Source: Allomyces macrogynus ATCC 38327
Lineage: Eukaryota > Blastocladiomycota > Blastocladiomycetes > Blastocladiales > Blastocladiaceae
NCBI GenBank assembly: GCA_000151295.1
Contig: GG745357.1
Location: forward strand, 237,089 to 250,359
Length of the DNA: 13,271 nt
Reading direction: 5' to 3'
Shown piece after piece: positions 1-8,242 of the stretch. Position numbers and translations under genes: made by a program. The notes under the pieces are model-generated. The model searched no databases, had not been told where the DNA came from, and saw only the letters and a list, made by a program, of their open reading frames with translations. The number at the start of each line of letters is the position of its first letter. Position 1 is the first letter of the stretch.

Positions 1-2
1 GC

Positions 3-512
3 AAGTGCACGTGCTGGTCGACCGCGGGACGAGTGCATGTACCTGACTGCGCGACCGGGTGGCGGCACTTGCGCCGGATGAAGTTGAGCGCGCCGGTCGC
101 GAGATTGGCGGTGCATGTCGGGGTGTGGGATGCGGGGAAAGTGCACCGGCTTGTCGAGTGGGCCGTGGACGGCACGTGCGACGAGGGGATGGAGGAGGTG
201 GACCGCGTCGTCGAGTTATCGGTACCCCGTGGCGTCGCGCGGCGCGCGGACGTTGCCGAGTTGCGGCACTGGTTGGCCGACCGCGCGGTCGGGTTGGTGG
301 TCGCGGAACGCGTGGACAGTGTGGCCGTCCGGCATCATTTAGAGGGGGTCGTGGCCGAAGGGGGAGGAGGGGTGGATCCGCGCAAGTTGTTGTCGGTCAG
401 ATCGAGCACGAGTGCCGGGAGCGACGAGGATGGGGGGGATAGCGAGGGGGAGGACGGCAGTGATGCGGCGAGGTGGTACGCGGACAATAGTCGCGTGCGA
501 GTCTTGTCATGA
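3..512 (+). CDS. 3' part of an unrecognised protein-coding gene (partial, acidic C-terminal tail)
   Basis: The frame is open from the left edge to a TGA at 510-512, so the 5' part lies outside the window or behind an intron. No start is claimed: the first ATG in this frame is at 78, and the gene may continue upstream. Third codon positions are strongly GC-rich and mostly G, as at the 3' ends of other genes here, which supports real coding. The protein has a Val/Arg/His-rich globular stretch with alternating hydrophobic residues. It is followed by a Ser/Gly/Asp/Glu-rich acidic segment (around 415-465) and a short basic end. I recognise no domain. A second frame (2-46) is also open briefly at the very edge and could be the end of an upstream exon. 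The gene converges on the minus-strand gene ending at 966. Confidence 0.45.
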   Translation, partial: KCTCWSTAGRVHVPDCATGWRHLRRMKLSAPVARLAVHVGVWDAGKVHRLVEWAVDGTCDEGMEEVDRVVELSVPRGVARRADVAELRHWLADRAVGLVVAERVDSVAVRHHLEGVVAEGGGGVDPRKLLSVRSSTSAGSDEDGGDSEGEDGSDAARWYADNSRVRVLS

Positions 513-965
513 TCACGAGAGCGGGTTGGTCGAGGGCCAAGAGCTCGAGTTGGCCAGAGCTGGTCGTTGTATTGATTATTGTTCATTGATGCGCCAAAGC
601 GTCGACCGATTCGTGGCAGCGGCCGCGTCGTTGAGACCGAAATGCGCGCGACGGGTCCTCGACTGACATGTGCACGTGCAGCCAAAAGGAACCTCCACCA
701 CGGTCCACTTCGTCATCGTCGTCGTCGTCGTCGCGCTCGTTCCTCTCGTCGTCGACAAAAAAGAACATGAAGAAAAGTCCCGGGTATGGATTGTTTGCGA
801 CGAATACAAAGATTCCTGCACCCCTCTAGCACCACCAACGTCAAATCAACGAATGCAATCAACCAAATGCAACAGAAATCAACGGCACGATTTACGCCTC
901 CCTCGGCATCCTTCACTAACAACAAAAAAAAATAAATCGATCACGAGCGTCGCATTGCTCAGTGC
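513..965. other. Convergent intergenic region with a CGT microsatellite
   Basis: This lies between the 3' ends of two convergent genes. It contains an E-box-like palindrome TGCACGTGCA at 671-680 and a short trinucleotide run of CGT/GTC units at 711-733. It becomes more A-rich towards 900-940 (an A-run at 923-931). No frame here has the GC-rich third-position pattern of the neighbouring genes. Confidence 0.5.
711..733. repeat. CGT/GTC trinucleotide microsatellite
   Basis: Seven near-perfect CGT units, one of them CAT, are visible directly. The tract is short and intergenic. Nearby GTC runs continue imperfectly to about 755. Confidence 0.7.
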
Positions 966-1502
966 TCAGCTCTCCACCCGTTCCTGCAGCGCCGCGGGTG
1001 CTTGCTCGGGCCTATCCAGCGGTGGCGGCGCCCTGACAAGCGCGGATGGCGCGACGACCGACAAGCGTGGCGCCATTGTCATCTGCGACGCGCGATTCAA
1101 CGACGACGACGACGCGCTTCCCGACTCGACATCGTCATCCACCCCCTCGACCTCCACGGCCGGCGCGACCGCCGCGTATGGCGGCGGCGCGTCCGGATCG
1201 ACCCCGGCGTCGCGCCAGTGTTCGACGACGCCCAGCACGACAAACCCGGGCGTGCGCAGCCGGTTGGAGACGTGGCACCGTGGCGGTTCGGGCACTTCGG
1301 GCGGTATTGGTACGGGCGATTCGGCACTGGACGCGCGCCATGAGGGCGGTAAGTACCAGACGTCAGCGACGGCCGATTGCAATGCCGCCGCGGCCTGGCC
1401 CGGCTGCGCGTTGGCTTTGCGGCGGTCGAGCCAGTTGAGGACGAGTTCGATGGTGGTCAGGGTGGAGAGGACTGCGACGAGGACGATGACGAAGATGATC
1501 AT
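966..1502 (-). CDS. Small single-pass membrane protein with proline-rich tail (178 aa)
   Basis: The frame runs from ATG at 1502-1500 to TGA at 966-968. The N-terminus is a hydrophobic helix (about residues 2-24: Ile, Val, Leu and Thr, ending in LNW), then Arg-Arg-Lys, which suggests a signal anchor with the rest in the cytosol. The remainder is Ala/Pro/Ser/Glu-rich and low complexity, with a PPPY motif near residue 125 that could bind a WW domain. Coding is supported by codon use: the 5' codons almost all end in C (ATC, GTC, CTC, ACC) and the 3' codons mostly in G, as in PHO81. The opposite strand has a longer open frame (670-1740), but its third positions lack this pattern. An in-frame TGA at 1566-1568 separates this frame from another coding-like stretch upstream, so the true 5' end may differ. 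I recognise no family. Confidence 0.55.
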   Translation of the reverse strand: MIIFVIVLVAVLSTLTTIELVLNWLDRRKANAQPGQAAAALQSAVADVWYLPPSWRASSAESPVPIPPEVPEPPRCHVSNRLRTPGFVVLGVVEHWRDAGVDPDAPPPYAAVAPAVEVEGVDDDVESGSASSSSLNRASQMTMAPRLSVVAPSALVRAPPPLDRPEQAPAALQERVES

Positions 1503-1565
1503 TGGTCGTCGATCGGAGGGCGTTCGGATGGATGGCCGGTGCGTGGGCGCGGTCGAGCTCGTCCT

Positions 1566-1738
1566 TCAAGACTTGGTTGCGCGTTCTTGGTCGCCGTCGG
1601 TCGGCGCGAAGGTCACAGCAGCGTCGGAGTCGTCGTCGTCGGCGGGGACCGCGTCGAGCAGGTCTGGCACGGCCGGCAATGGAGTTTCGAGCGATGAAAT
1701 GGAGCGCGAGCAAGCAGGTACGCGGACGCACGGGCCAT
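1566..1738 (-). other. Possible upstream exon or short leader ORF of the 966-1502 gene
   Basis: This stretch has an acidic, coding-like frame (DAVPADDDDSDAAVTF) in the same phase as the 966-1502 gene, ending at a TGA (1566-1568). An ATG at 1738 is followed by a consensus donor GTGCGT at 1731 and a possible acceptor CCAG ending at 1664. This would give a 68-nt intron, close to the PHO81 intron lengths, and would read MAHLLDAVPADDDD and so on for 34 residues. It could be a separate short ORF, an upstream ORF, or part of one gene broken by the TGA. I could not find a second intron that removes the TGA and keeps the membrane helix in frame. Confidence 0.25.
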
Positions 1739-1784
1739 GATCACGCCGGCGGCCGGGATGTCGAGAGACTCGGAGTTGGAGCAC

Positions 1785-2945
1785 AATTCGCGGGGGCGCG
1801 CGCGGTATTTACGGGCGGGTCCTCCACGGGGCCGTGATTGGTACGCCGCGTCGCAAGAACGGGTCGGCGGGAGCGCGGTGGCTGGTTGGTTGGTTGGTCG
1901 ATGGCTGAGCGGCTCGACGCAGGAAGGATTGGCGGCAGGACGCGCGGCAAGAAGGGCCGGACAGTGATCGGCGCGGTGCAGCGCGCGGTCGGGTACGGGG
2001 TACTAGACGGGCGGGAGACGCCCGCTGAGCGACGGCGGACCCAGGAGGGCGGCGTCGGCGAAGTGGGTGGAGGTGCTTGGAAGAACGGTGGAAGGGGCGC
2101 GCGAGGCGAAAGCTGCGCCACGAGCGCCAGGCAGTTTCTGATCTCGCAAGACAAGGACATCACGCACGTGGCGCAAGCATGCCTGACTCACAGCAGGCGT
2201 CTCGCACTTTCTGCCGATCTTGCTCGTTCCGCGCCCTTTCGCCAAACGCTGAACGTGTCCCGCACCTGCCCGGACAAACCGACGAAAACGTTTCCAATGC
2301 CCAAGTGCACGTGACGCTCGTCCACCGCATGCTGCACGCTGGCGCGCGTTCGTTCGTTGGAGCGACCGGGAGCGAGCCCACAGCCAACGGAAAACGACCA
2401 CCACGGCGACCGGTACCATCACCAAATCAAATACACATCCGCCGTGGCAACAGCACGCACCACCACCAACAACGGCGCGAACGGCACTTCAAGCAACCGC
2501 GCGCACCCGAGTCTCTTGCTCGAGCTCGCAACTCGGCACACTCGGCCCACGCCGCGCCATTCTGTCTCGTCAAGCTGCAGCAACTGCACGACAAGCTGTC
2601 GCTGCTCGCGCCGCAGTCGCCGATTTGATTCGATTCGCGCACCAAGCAATTGCGCTCGCTGGCTGCGAACCGCCCCTCGGTGTCGAGTAGACTGCAAGTG
2701 CGCGCAAGCAAGCGCACCGTCGGCGACCGCGACACGTTGCACCGCTGCTCTTCCTGCACGCTTTCGCGTTTGCCTGTGCCGTACCGTACTGCACGCTCTC
2801 GGTCCGCCGTGGCCCAGGATTCGCTCGCTTGCCGCGTAGTGATCACGCTCGTGTCGATCGGTCACGCAATTACGATCTGTTGCTCGCTGCTCGTCGAGCC
2901 ATTCCGTCCATCTGATTCTCTCGCGACCTCAGGAAACTCGTCAAC
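1785..2945. promoter_or_regulatory. Divergent upstream region, probable PHO81 promoter
   Basis: No convincing gene is seen here; the open frames on both strands are Arg/Ser/Pro-rich shadows of GC-rich DNA. The region lies 5' of PHO81 and also upstream of the divergent minus-strand gene. It holds CACGTG at 2165-2170 and 2308-2313, and CACGTT-type sites at 2252-2257 (minus) and 2733-2738 (plus). In Saccharomyces these are the high- and low-affinity cores bound by Pho4, which activates PHO81. No clear TATA box was found near 2946. A GGTT tetranucleotide run lies at 1882-1897. Confidence 0.3.
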
Positions 2946-5900
2946 ATGAAGGTGCGTTCAGCCACGGTCTCGACGACGTGCATGCGCTCAACGGACGGCT
3001 GACGCTCGAATTCGGTTGCTTGTAGTTTGGCAAGCAGATCCAGAACCAGGCCATCACGGAGTGGTCGCAGTACTACATCAAGTACGCTCGCAATTTCCTC
3101 ATTCACGCCTCGTTTCGCTATTCAAAGCGCTAACTCATCCGCTCGCAGCTACAAGGCTCTGAAAAAGGTCATCAACTCGCTCGAAAAGTCGCAGCTCCAT
3201 GACGGCACCAGGCCCAACGGCGGCAGCACCGCAACCGCGTCGGCGCACTCAATCACGATCGCCGCATCCCCGGTCCTCGTCGACTCGGAGCCGCCGTCGT
3301 TCACCGACGCTCACACCGACCCGATCCAGGCGCACAAGGCCGCCTTCTTCTACAAACTCGAGCGCGAGCTCGACCGCGTCAATGCCTTTTACCTGACCAA
3401 GGAGACCGACCTGAAAGTGCGACTGCGGTCGCTGCTCGAAAAGAAGCGGCTCGCTCAGGGTTCGCAGGCGGTGCGCGGCACGCACGCGGCCAAGAACCAC
3501 GGCGCCAACTTGCGCACGATCCAGGAGGCCCTCTGGCAATTGCAGCAGGACCTAACCAAGCTGCAGCAGTTTGTCGCGCTCAATGCCGAAGGGTTTCGCA
3601 AGATCTTGAAAAAGTGGGACAAGCGGTCCAAGTCGTCGACCAAGGAACTCTACCTCTCCCGGCAAGTCGAGGTCCAGCCGTGCTTTAACCGCGACACGCT
3701 CACGGAATTGACCGATATCGTCTCGACGCACCTCGCCGAATTGAGTCTCATGGACTTGGCGGCTGTCGCGTCGCCCGCGCCGGGACCTGTGCTCGGTACC
3801 GGGGCCACCACAGCGCTCGCGCGGTCCGACTCGCTCGATGATCTCGAGTCCGATTTGGCGCATGTCGTCAAGGCCGGGGCCACCGATCGGTTGCGCGATA
3901 CGCTGGCCCGGTTGCGCACGGCCTCGCCCGCGCAGGCCACGACGGCGGTCGTTTCGCGCGTGCTCGTGCGCGCGTGCCGGCAGGGTGGTAGCAAGGCTGC
4001 CGATGCGGTCGCTGTGCTCGTCGAGTCGGGACTCGCGGACGTGCACTACCGCGACGAAATCAATGACCGCACGGCCCTCCACGCAGCGGCGCTCGCGGGG
4101 GATGTTGCGATTGTGCGGACTTTGCTCGCGGCCGGTGCCGACGGCGCTGCGCGCGACGTTTACGGGCGCACGCCGCTACATTACGCGTCGATGCACGGGT
4201 TCACGGAAGTGGCGGTGCTGGTGGGCGATTTGGACCGCGTTCCCGCCAAGGACGCAGACAATCCCGCCGAGGAAGACGATGATCGGTCGGTTTGCGTCGC
4301 ACCCGACCACGACGGGTTCTCGCCGCTGATTTATGCCATCATTGGCGGGTTCACGGCGATCGTCGCCAAGTTGCTCGAACAGTACCCGCAACTCCTGCAG
4401 ACGACGGTCCCGCACCATGTGCTCTCGCTCGCCGCGCAGTACGGCCACGTCGATATCGCGACGCTCTTGCTCGCCAAGGGCGCACCGATCGCGCCCGAAG
4501 AGGGTCTCCATCCGCTGCACATCACGGCCAAGCAGGGACACGTCACGCTCACCAAGTTGCTCTGCGACCACGTCGCCTCGGTCGACATTTCCGACAAGTA
4601 CTACAACTGGACGCCGCTGTTCTATGCGGCGTCCGAGGGCCATCAGGACTGTGTCGAAGTCTTGCTCGAGTACGGCGCCAGTACGAACCTCGTCGACGAG
4701 ACGGGCTGGACAGTGCTCACGCACACGCTCTACCGCGGCCACATTGCGATTGCCGTGGTGTTGTGGGAGCACATGCAGCGGCACAAGGCTCTGCATCCGC
4801 CGTCGGCCACGGCCTCGCCCGCGCTGTTCCTTGCCGCAACCGCGACTCCCGCTGCCATCCAGCCGATCGCGCCCTCGGGTCTTCTCCGGCCAAGGACCAA
4901 CACGGCGCCCGCATTGCCCGCGGCCGCCGACGACGCCGACGGCGACCCCATGGACCTCGACGCGATTCCGTCGCTCGCGCTTCCGCCGCCAATCATCCCG
5001 TTCCGCATTTATGGCCATACCTACCTCGAGTCCAAGTACCAGGTGCAGATCGCCGTGCCCATGGCCCCCGTCCTGTACGCGCAAAAGCTTGCGTCCTTGC
5101 GCGTCGTCTTGGCCGCGAAGCCCGACCCGGGCGCCGTCCCACACACTCTCATCTTGCCTGCCGACGACGAGCGCGAGGCCGTGGCCTTCCAAGCGGCCAG
5201 CCTCGACGTGTTTTCGCTGCACATTGACGTGTTCCCGACGTACGGGACCCGCCCGATTGCCCGCGCCGCGGTCCTTGCGCGTGATCTCGTTCGTGCGCGA
5301 CACGGAGAGACTCTCGGTGCGGACCCTTCATCGCACGCACCGACGCACGGCCGCGTGGTCGTGCCGCTGTTTGATGCGATGAATGTGGTCGGCGAGTTGA
5401 CGCTCGACTATGCGCTGATCGCACCGTTCAATCACCCGAAACTCGCGGTCGGTGGGCCGATTGCGACGTATTGGAAGACGACGCAGGTTGTGAGCGCCGC
5501 CGCGGCCGCGGGGGCCGCGACCGCAGCTGCAGCAGGCGCACGACCGACGGGCTTGCTTGCGCACCCGCATGGCGTCTCAAGTCTGATGCCGTCACCCACG
5601 CTGCCCTCAGGCGGGCCGACGACGCCGAGTGGGATCATTCCCGCCGCGCACGGCACGGTCGCGTCGTTGATCACGGCCTCGTCGCTCGCGCAAAAGTACG
5701 TGCACGTCGTCGTGCAATTGACCGTCGACCTCGTACCCGTCCTGTTCCCGACCTGGCACGTTACCGTCCCGCTCGGCCCGGACGGCGCCGGGATCCAAGT
5801 GCCCGTCGCGCAACTCACCCACGCGCAGTTCCAAGTTGTTGGTCGCGCCGATCCGCGCCGTGTGGACCTCGCTTCCGTCGGCCTCGCGCCGTCATCCGCG

Positions 5901-6542
5901 ACCCTCGCGCGCGCATTGCGGCACGCGTACCTGTCGCTCGGCGAGGCCCTCGACGCGCTCCCGAGCGATACAGCGCTGTTTGTGGAACTCAAGTACCCGA
6001 CGGCGCTCGACGCCGCGCGACACCGGCTGCCGTGCACAGCCACGGTCGACGTATTCGTGGACAAGGTCCTGACGGCCGTCTACGACCGCGCCGCGCCGCG
6101 CGCGCTCGTGTTTGCCTCGTTCAACCCGCTCGCGTGCAACGCCGTCAACTGGAAACAGCCGAACTACCCCGTGTTCTTCAATACCTGGGCGGGTTACCCG
6201 TCCGAGGCTGCCGACGGTGGTACCGCGTTGTTGGGGATCGATGCCGCGCCGACCGTGTTGGATGCGGATGCGGTGGTGCCCGACGCGCGGTGCGCATCGA
6301 TCAAGGAGGCGATTCGGTTCACGAAACATAATAACCTGTTGGGGGTCGTGTGCTTTGCGCGGCCGCTGATCCAGGTGCCGGCGTTGATTCAGGCGGTGAA
6401 AGAGGCTGGGTTGATTCTGGCGACGTTCGGGGCCGAGAATGCCGTGTCGCAGCATGTGTTGGCGCAGGAGAAGCATGGCGTCGATGGGGTGTATGCGGAT
6501 GGCGTGGTGCGGTTCACGACGTCGGCCGCGGGCGTGATTTAG
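2946..6542 (+). CDS. PHO81: PHO81/NUC-2-type phosphate-starvation regulator (SPX, ankyrin repeats, degenerate GDPD), 1151 aa, three exons
   Basis: Exons 2946-2951, 3026-3081 and 3149-6542 join in frame to 1151 codons plus TAG, close to the length of yeast Pho81. The family inhibits the Pho80-Pho85 cyclin-CDK when phosphate is low. SPX (residues 1 to about 200): starts MKFGKQIQNQAI, has the basic KALKKV patch from residue 23 and a second lysine-rich helix GFRKILKKWDK near 169, the usual inositol-polyphosphate surface. About seven ankyrin-type repeats span 285-555 (for example RTALHAAALAG, RTPLHYASMHG, WTPLFYAASEG). A Pho81/Gde1-specific region begins at YGHTYLESK (642) and includes DVFPTYGTR (714). 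The GDPD-like region runs from TYWK (about 794) to the end. The catalytic HRG motif is not seen, an Ala-rich linker (about 803-822) lies in that area, and the usual HD pair reads as PTW (LFPTWH, 886-891); the ELKYP segment (967) remains. This favours Pho81 over the active phosphodiesterase Gde1. The start has a good context (AAC before ATG). Confidence 0.92.
2952..3025 (+). other. PHO81 intron 1 (74 nt)
   Basis: Donor GTGCGT directly follows the second codon and the acceptor is TTGTAG. Removing it joins Met-Lys to Phe-Gly-Lys, the conserved start of SPX domains. The preceding coding exon is only 6 nt long. Confidence 0.9.
3082..3148 (+). other. PHO81 intron 2 (67 nt)
   Basis: Donor GTACGC, a perfect CTAAC branch site at 3130-3134 and acceptor TCGCAG. 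The junction AA|C restores the SPX sequence YYINYKALKK. Without splicing, the frame would start in unrelated sequence. Confidence 0.92.
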
Positions 6543-6980
6543 AGGGTGTCGCGGCTGGGGAGGGTTGGGTTGGTGGAAGAGTTTGTTTTGGTTTTTGGTT
6601 TGGCCATGGTTCTTGATTCGGCTTGTACATTTCTTGATTGATACAATGGTGATCTGCGCCGCGATGACCGAATGAGCGGAATGGAGAGAACTGTCAGGTT
6701 GGTCATTTTCAGCATTGCGAGAGCCGGACTGTGAAGGTTAAGGTGATGGCCAATTGTGTAGTGTTCAACATGTTTGAGCTCCTGACTTTTGCATGTAAAT
6801 GTGATGATGACTTACCAGGGTGTGATGCCTTCAACCAAGTTGCGAAGCATGACATCGGTGGAACCAGTCTTCATGTCGTGCAGGATCAAACAAGAATTGA
6901 CATCACATTAGCACAGAGCAAATTGCCAGTGAGATGAAGATATATTTACATGGACGACAGAAAGAGAACGAAGCAAAGCG
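6543..6980. other. Convergent 3' flank, no gene seen
   Basis: This lies between the PHO81 stop and the end of the minus-strand bZIP relic. It is more AT-rich than the genes. A 68-codon open frame (6731-6937, +) has mixed third positions and no recognisable features, so I treat it as chance. It probably holds the PHO81 3' UTR and cleavage site; no clear AATAAA is visible. Confidence 0.5.
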
Positions 6981-7262
6981 TCAAAGATAGACTTGCACCA
7001 CTCGCTCAAACGCCACAGCGATGCTCACTCGTCCACCATTCGAGATCTCGTTCGCCTCTTGCAGTCGAATGAAGTCATCAACCTTCAATGCGTCAACTTG
7101 AGCCTCCAACTCGCACACACGCTGCTCAACTAGGAACTCGAGCCGCGCCTGCTTCCGAGCACGCTTTGCTCGGTATCGTCGACCTCGGGCGGCCGCTTCT
7201 TGCCAGGACTGCCGCGCACAGGCTGGATTGGGACTTCTGGCTGACGCATGTTTTCCGGTCAT
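6981..7262 (-). pseudogene. Broken bZIP gene copy (frameshift or deletion in the basic region)
   Basis: The longest frame encodes a basic stretch RRYRAKRARKQAR followed by heptad-like FLVEQRVCELEAQVDAL, a bZIP basic end and zipper, then a short tail to TGA at 6981-6983. The invariant basic-region Asn is absent. In the next frame, over about 7258-7172, the DNA reads PEVPIQPVRGSPGKKR and then PPEVDD. This matches the PIKPVRGS motif just before the basic region in the intact bZIP gene at 8243. Between that motif and RARK there are 44 nt here against 114 nt in the intact gene, so about 70 nt are missing and the frame shifts. There is no sign of upstream exons. It is probably a decayed paralogue; a very divergent small bZIP protein is the alternative. 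Confidence 0.5.
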
Positions 7263-7293
7263 GGCGTGGAGGTCAGCCGAGCATGGGTGGAGG

Positions 7294-7495
7294 TCAATCG
7301 AGGGAAGTCAATCGACTTGCAAGAGCGTCAATCGAGACGTAATTGCTCAAACGGAAATTGAATCGACGGGAGCGCCTTTTCAATTGACGAGGTGAGGACC
7401 TTGTCATAATTCTCCCCTCCCGCGTGTTCAAATCAAAGATGAATTGGCTGATCGAGGGTCGATTGAGCTCAATCGAGCACCTCCGGCCCGATTGA
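7294..7495. repeat. Cluster of TCAATCGA-type octamers with an 18-bp palindrome
   Basis: TCAATCGA occurs at 7294-7301, 7308-7315, 7328-7335 and 7469-7476, and as its reverse complement at 7459-7466. Variants are TGAATCGA (7359-7366), TCAATTGA (7380-7387) and CGATTGA (7489-7495). The pair at 7459-7476 forms the perfect palindrome TCGATTGAGCTCAATCGA. The cluster lies just upstream, in minus-strand terms, of the bZIP relic. Confidence 0.7.
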
Positions 7496-8242
7496 GCATC
7501 ATTCGAGTGGGTCAACGTCAAGATGATCTCGCCCAAGATCATGCGACCCATGCCGCCGCGCGACTTGGCCCGGCCAGTGACGATGTGGATGGTCTGTGAG
7601 ATTGTCCTACTCGACGAAGCGGTCCTAGCCATGGACGCTGTCGGGGTCGATTACTCTATCTGTCTTGGCGATCGTCCTCACAGCAAATGAGTACCGTGCT
7701 CAACCATGTTCTCGAAGTCGCTTGCCCATAATTTGTGAACAAAGCACCCGCTTGACAAGTGAAGTTTGACTGACACAAATTCTCTCTAGGACATCATTCT
7801 TTATGGTTGTTACCGGCGCGTTGAGCGCCTCGCCATCTCTATTTTCGGTTGTAAACTGAGTCAATATTATGCAGTTGTGCAATAACATTCTTAATTTTGT
7901 CTGGTTCAGAGCGTCAATCTCGCGCAGTTCGGATCTTTCGATAAGAGAAAATTTGAGAGGATTTTCATGTTCCATTTGTGTTGGTGAGTGCCTCGCTCAA
8001 GGAAGGGTATAGGGCCAATGCTTTGACGCCGTTATGGATGCTGTTTGGACCCATGGTCAGGATATCGCGGTTGATGTTTCGACACAAAGCACATAACGCA
8101 AAAAAGGCGCCGCAGGGCGTGCACTCTTATTTGCACATAATCCGACCCTCAAACGCCCAGTGCTGCTTTGCGACACGAATAGCAAACGACGGCGTTGGGC
8201 TTATCAAGTGCCGCTGTCACGATTGTTGCCCTTGAACCGAGT
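7496..8242. other. Intergenic region, no supported gene
   Basis: This lies downstream of the intact bZIP gene. Open frames at 7294-7632 (-), 7700-7975 (-) and 7978-8235 (+) have no recognisable domain and no GC-rich third-position pattern. Composition is AT-richer than in the genes. It may contain further decayed sequence of the duplicated bZIP locus, but I see no matching motif. Confidence 0.45.

Noticed and set aside
670..1740. Long plus-strand open frame of 356 codons
   Set aside because: It is Ser/Thr/Ala/Arg-rich and low complexity with no domain. The opposite strand over 966-1502 has the C-to-G third-position signature of real genes and an N-terminal membrane helix, so this frame is most likely its shadow.
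2077..2628. Plus-strand open frame of 183 codons upstream of PHO81
   Set aside because: It is Arg/His/Ser/Pro-rich with no conserved motif and no GC-rich third-position bias. It lies where the promoter and 5' UTR are expected.
4176..5303. Minus-strand open frame of 375 codons inside PHO81
   Set aside because: It is antisense to conserved ankyrin and Pho81-specific sequence. It is rich in Arg, Gly, Val and His as expected for the complement of GC-rich coding DNA, and shows no domain.
7700..7975. Minus-strand open frame of 91 codons
   Set aside because: It has AT-mixed third positions unlike the genes nearby, no domain, and lies in a lower-GC intergenic stretch. Chance is the simplest explanation.
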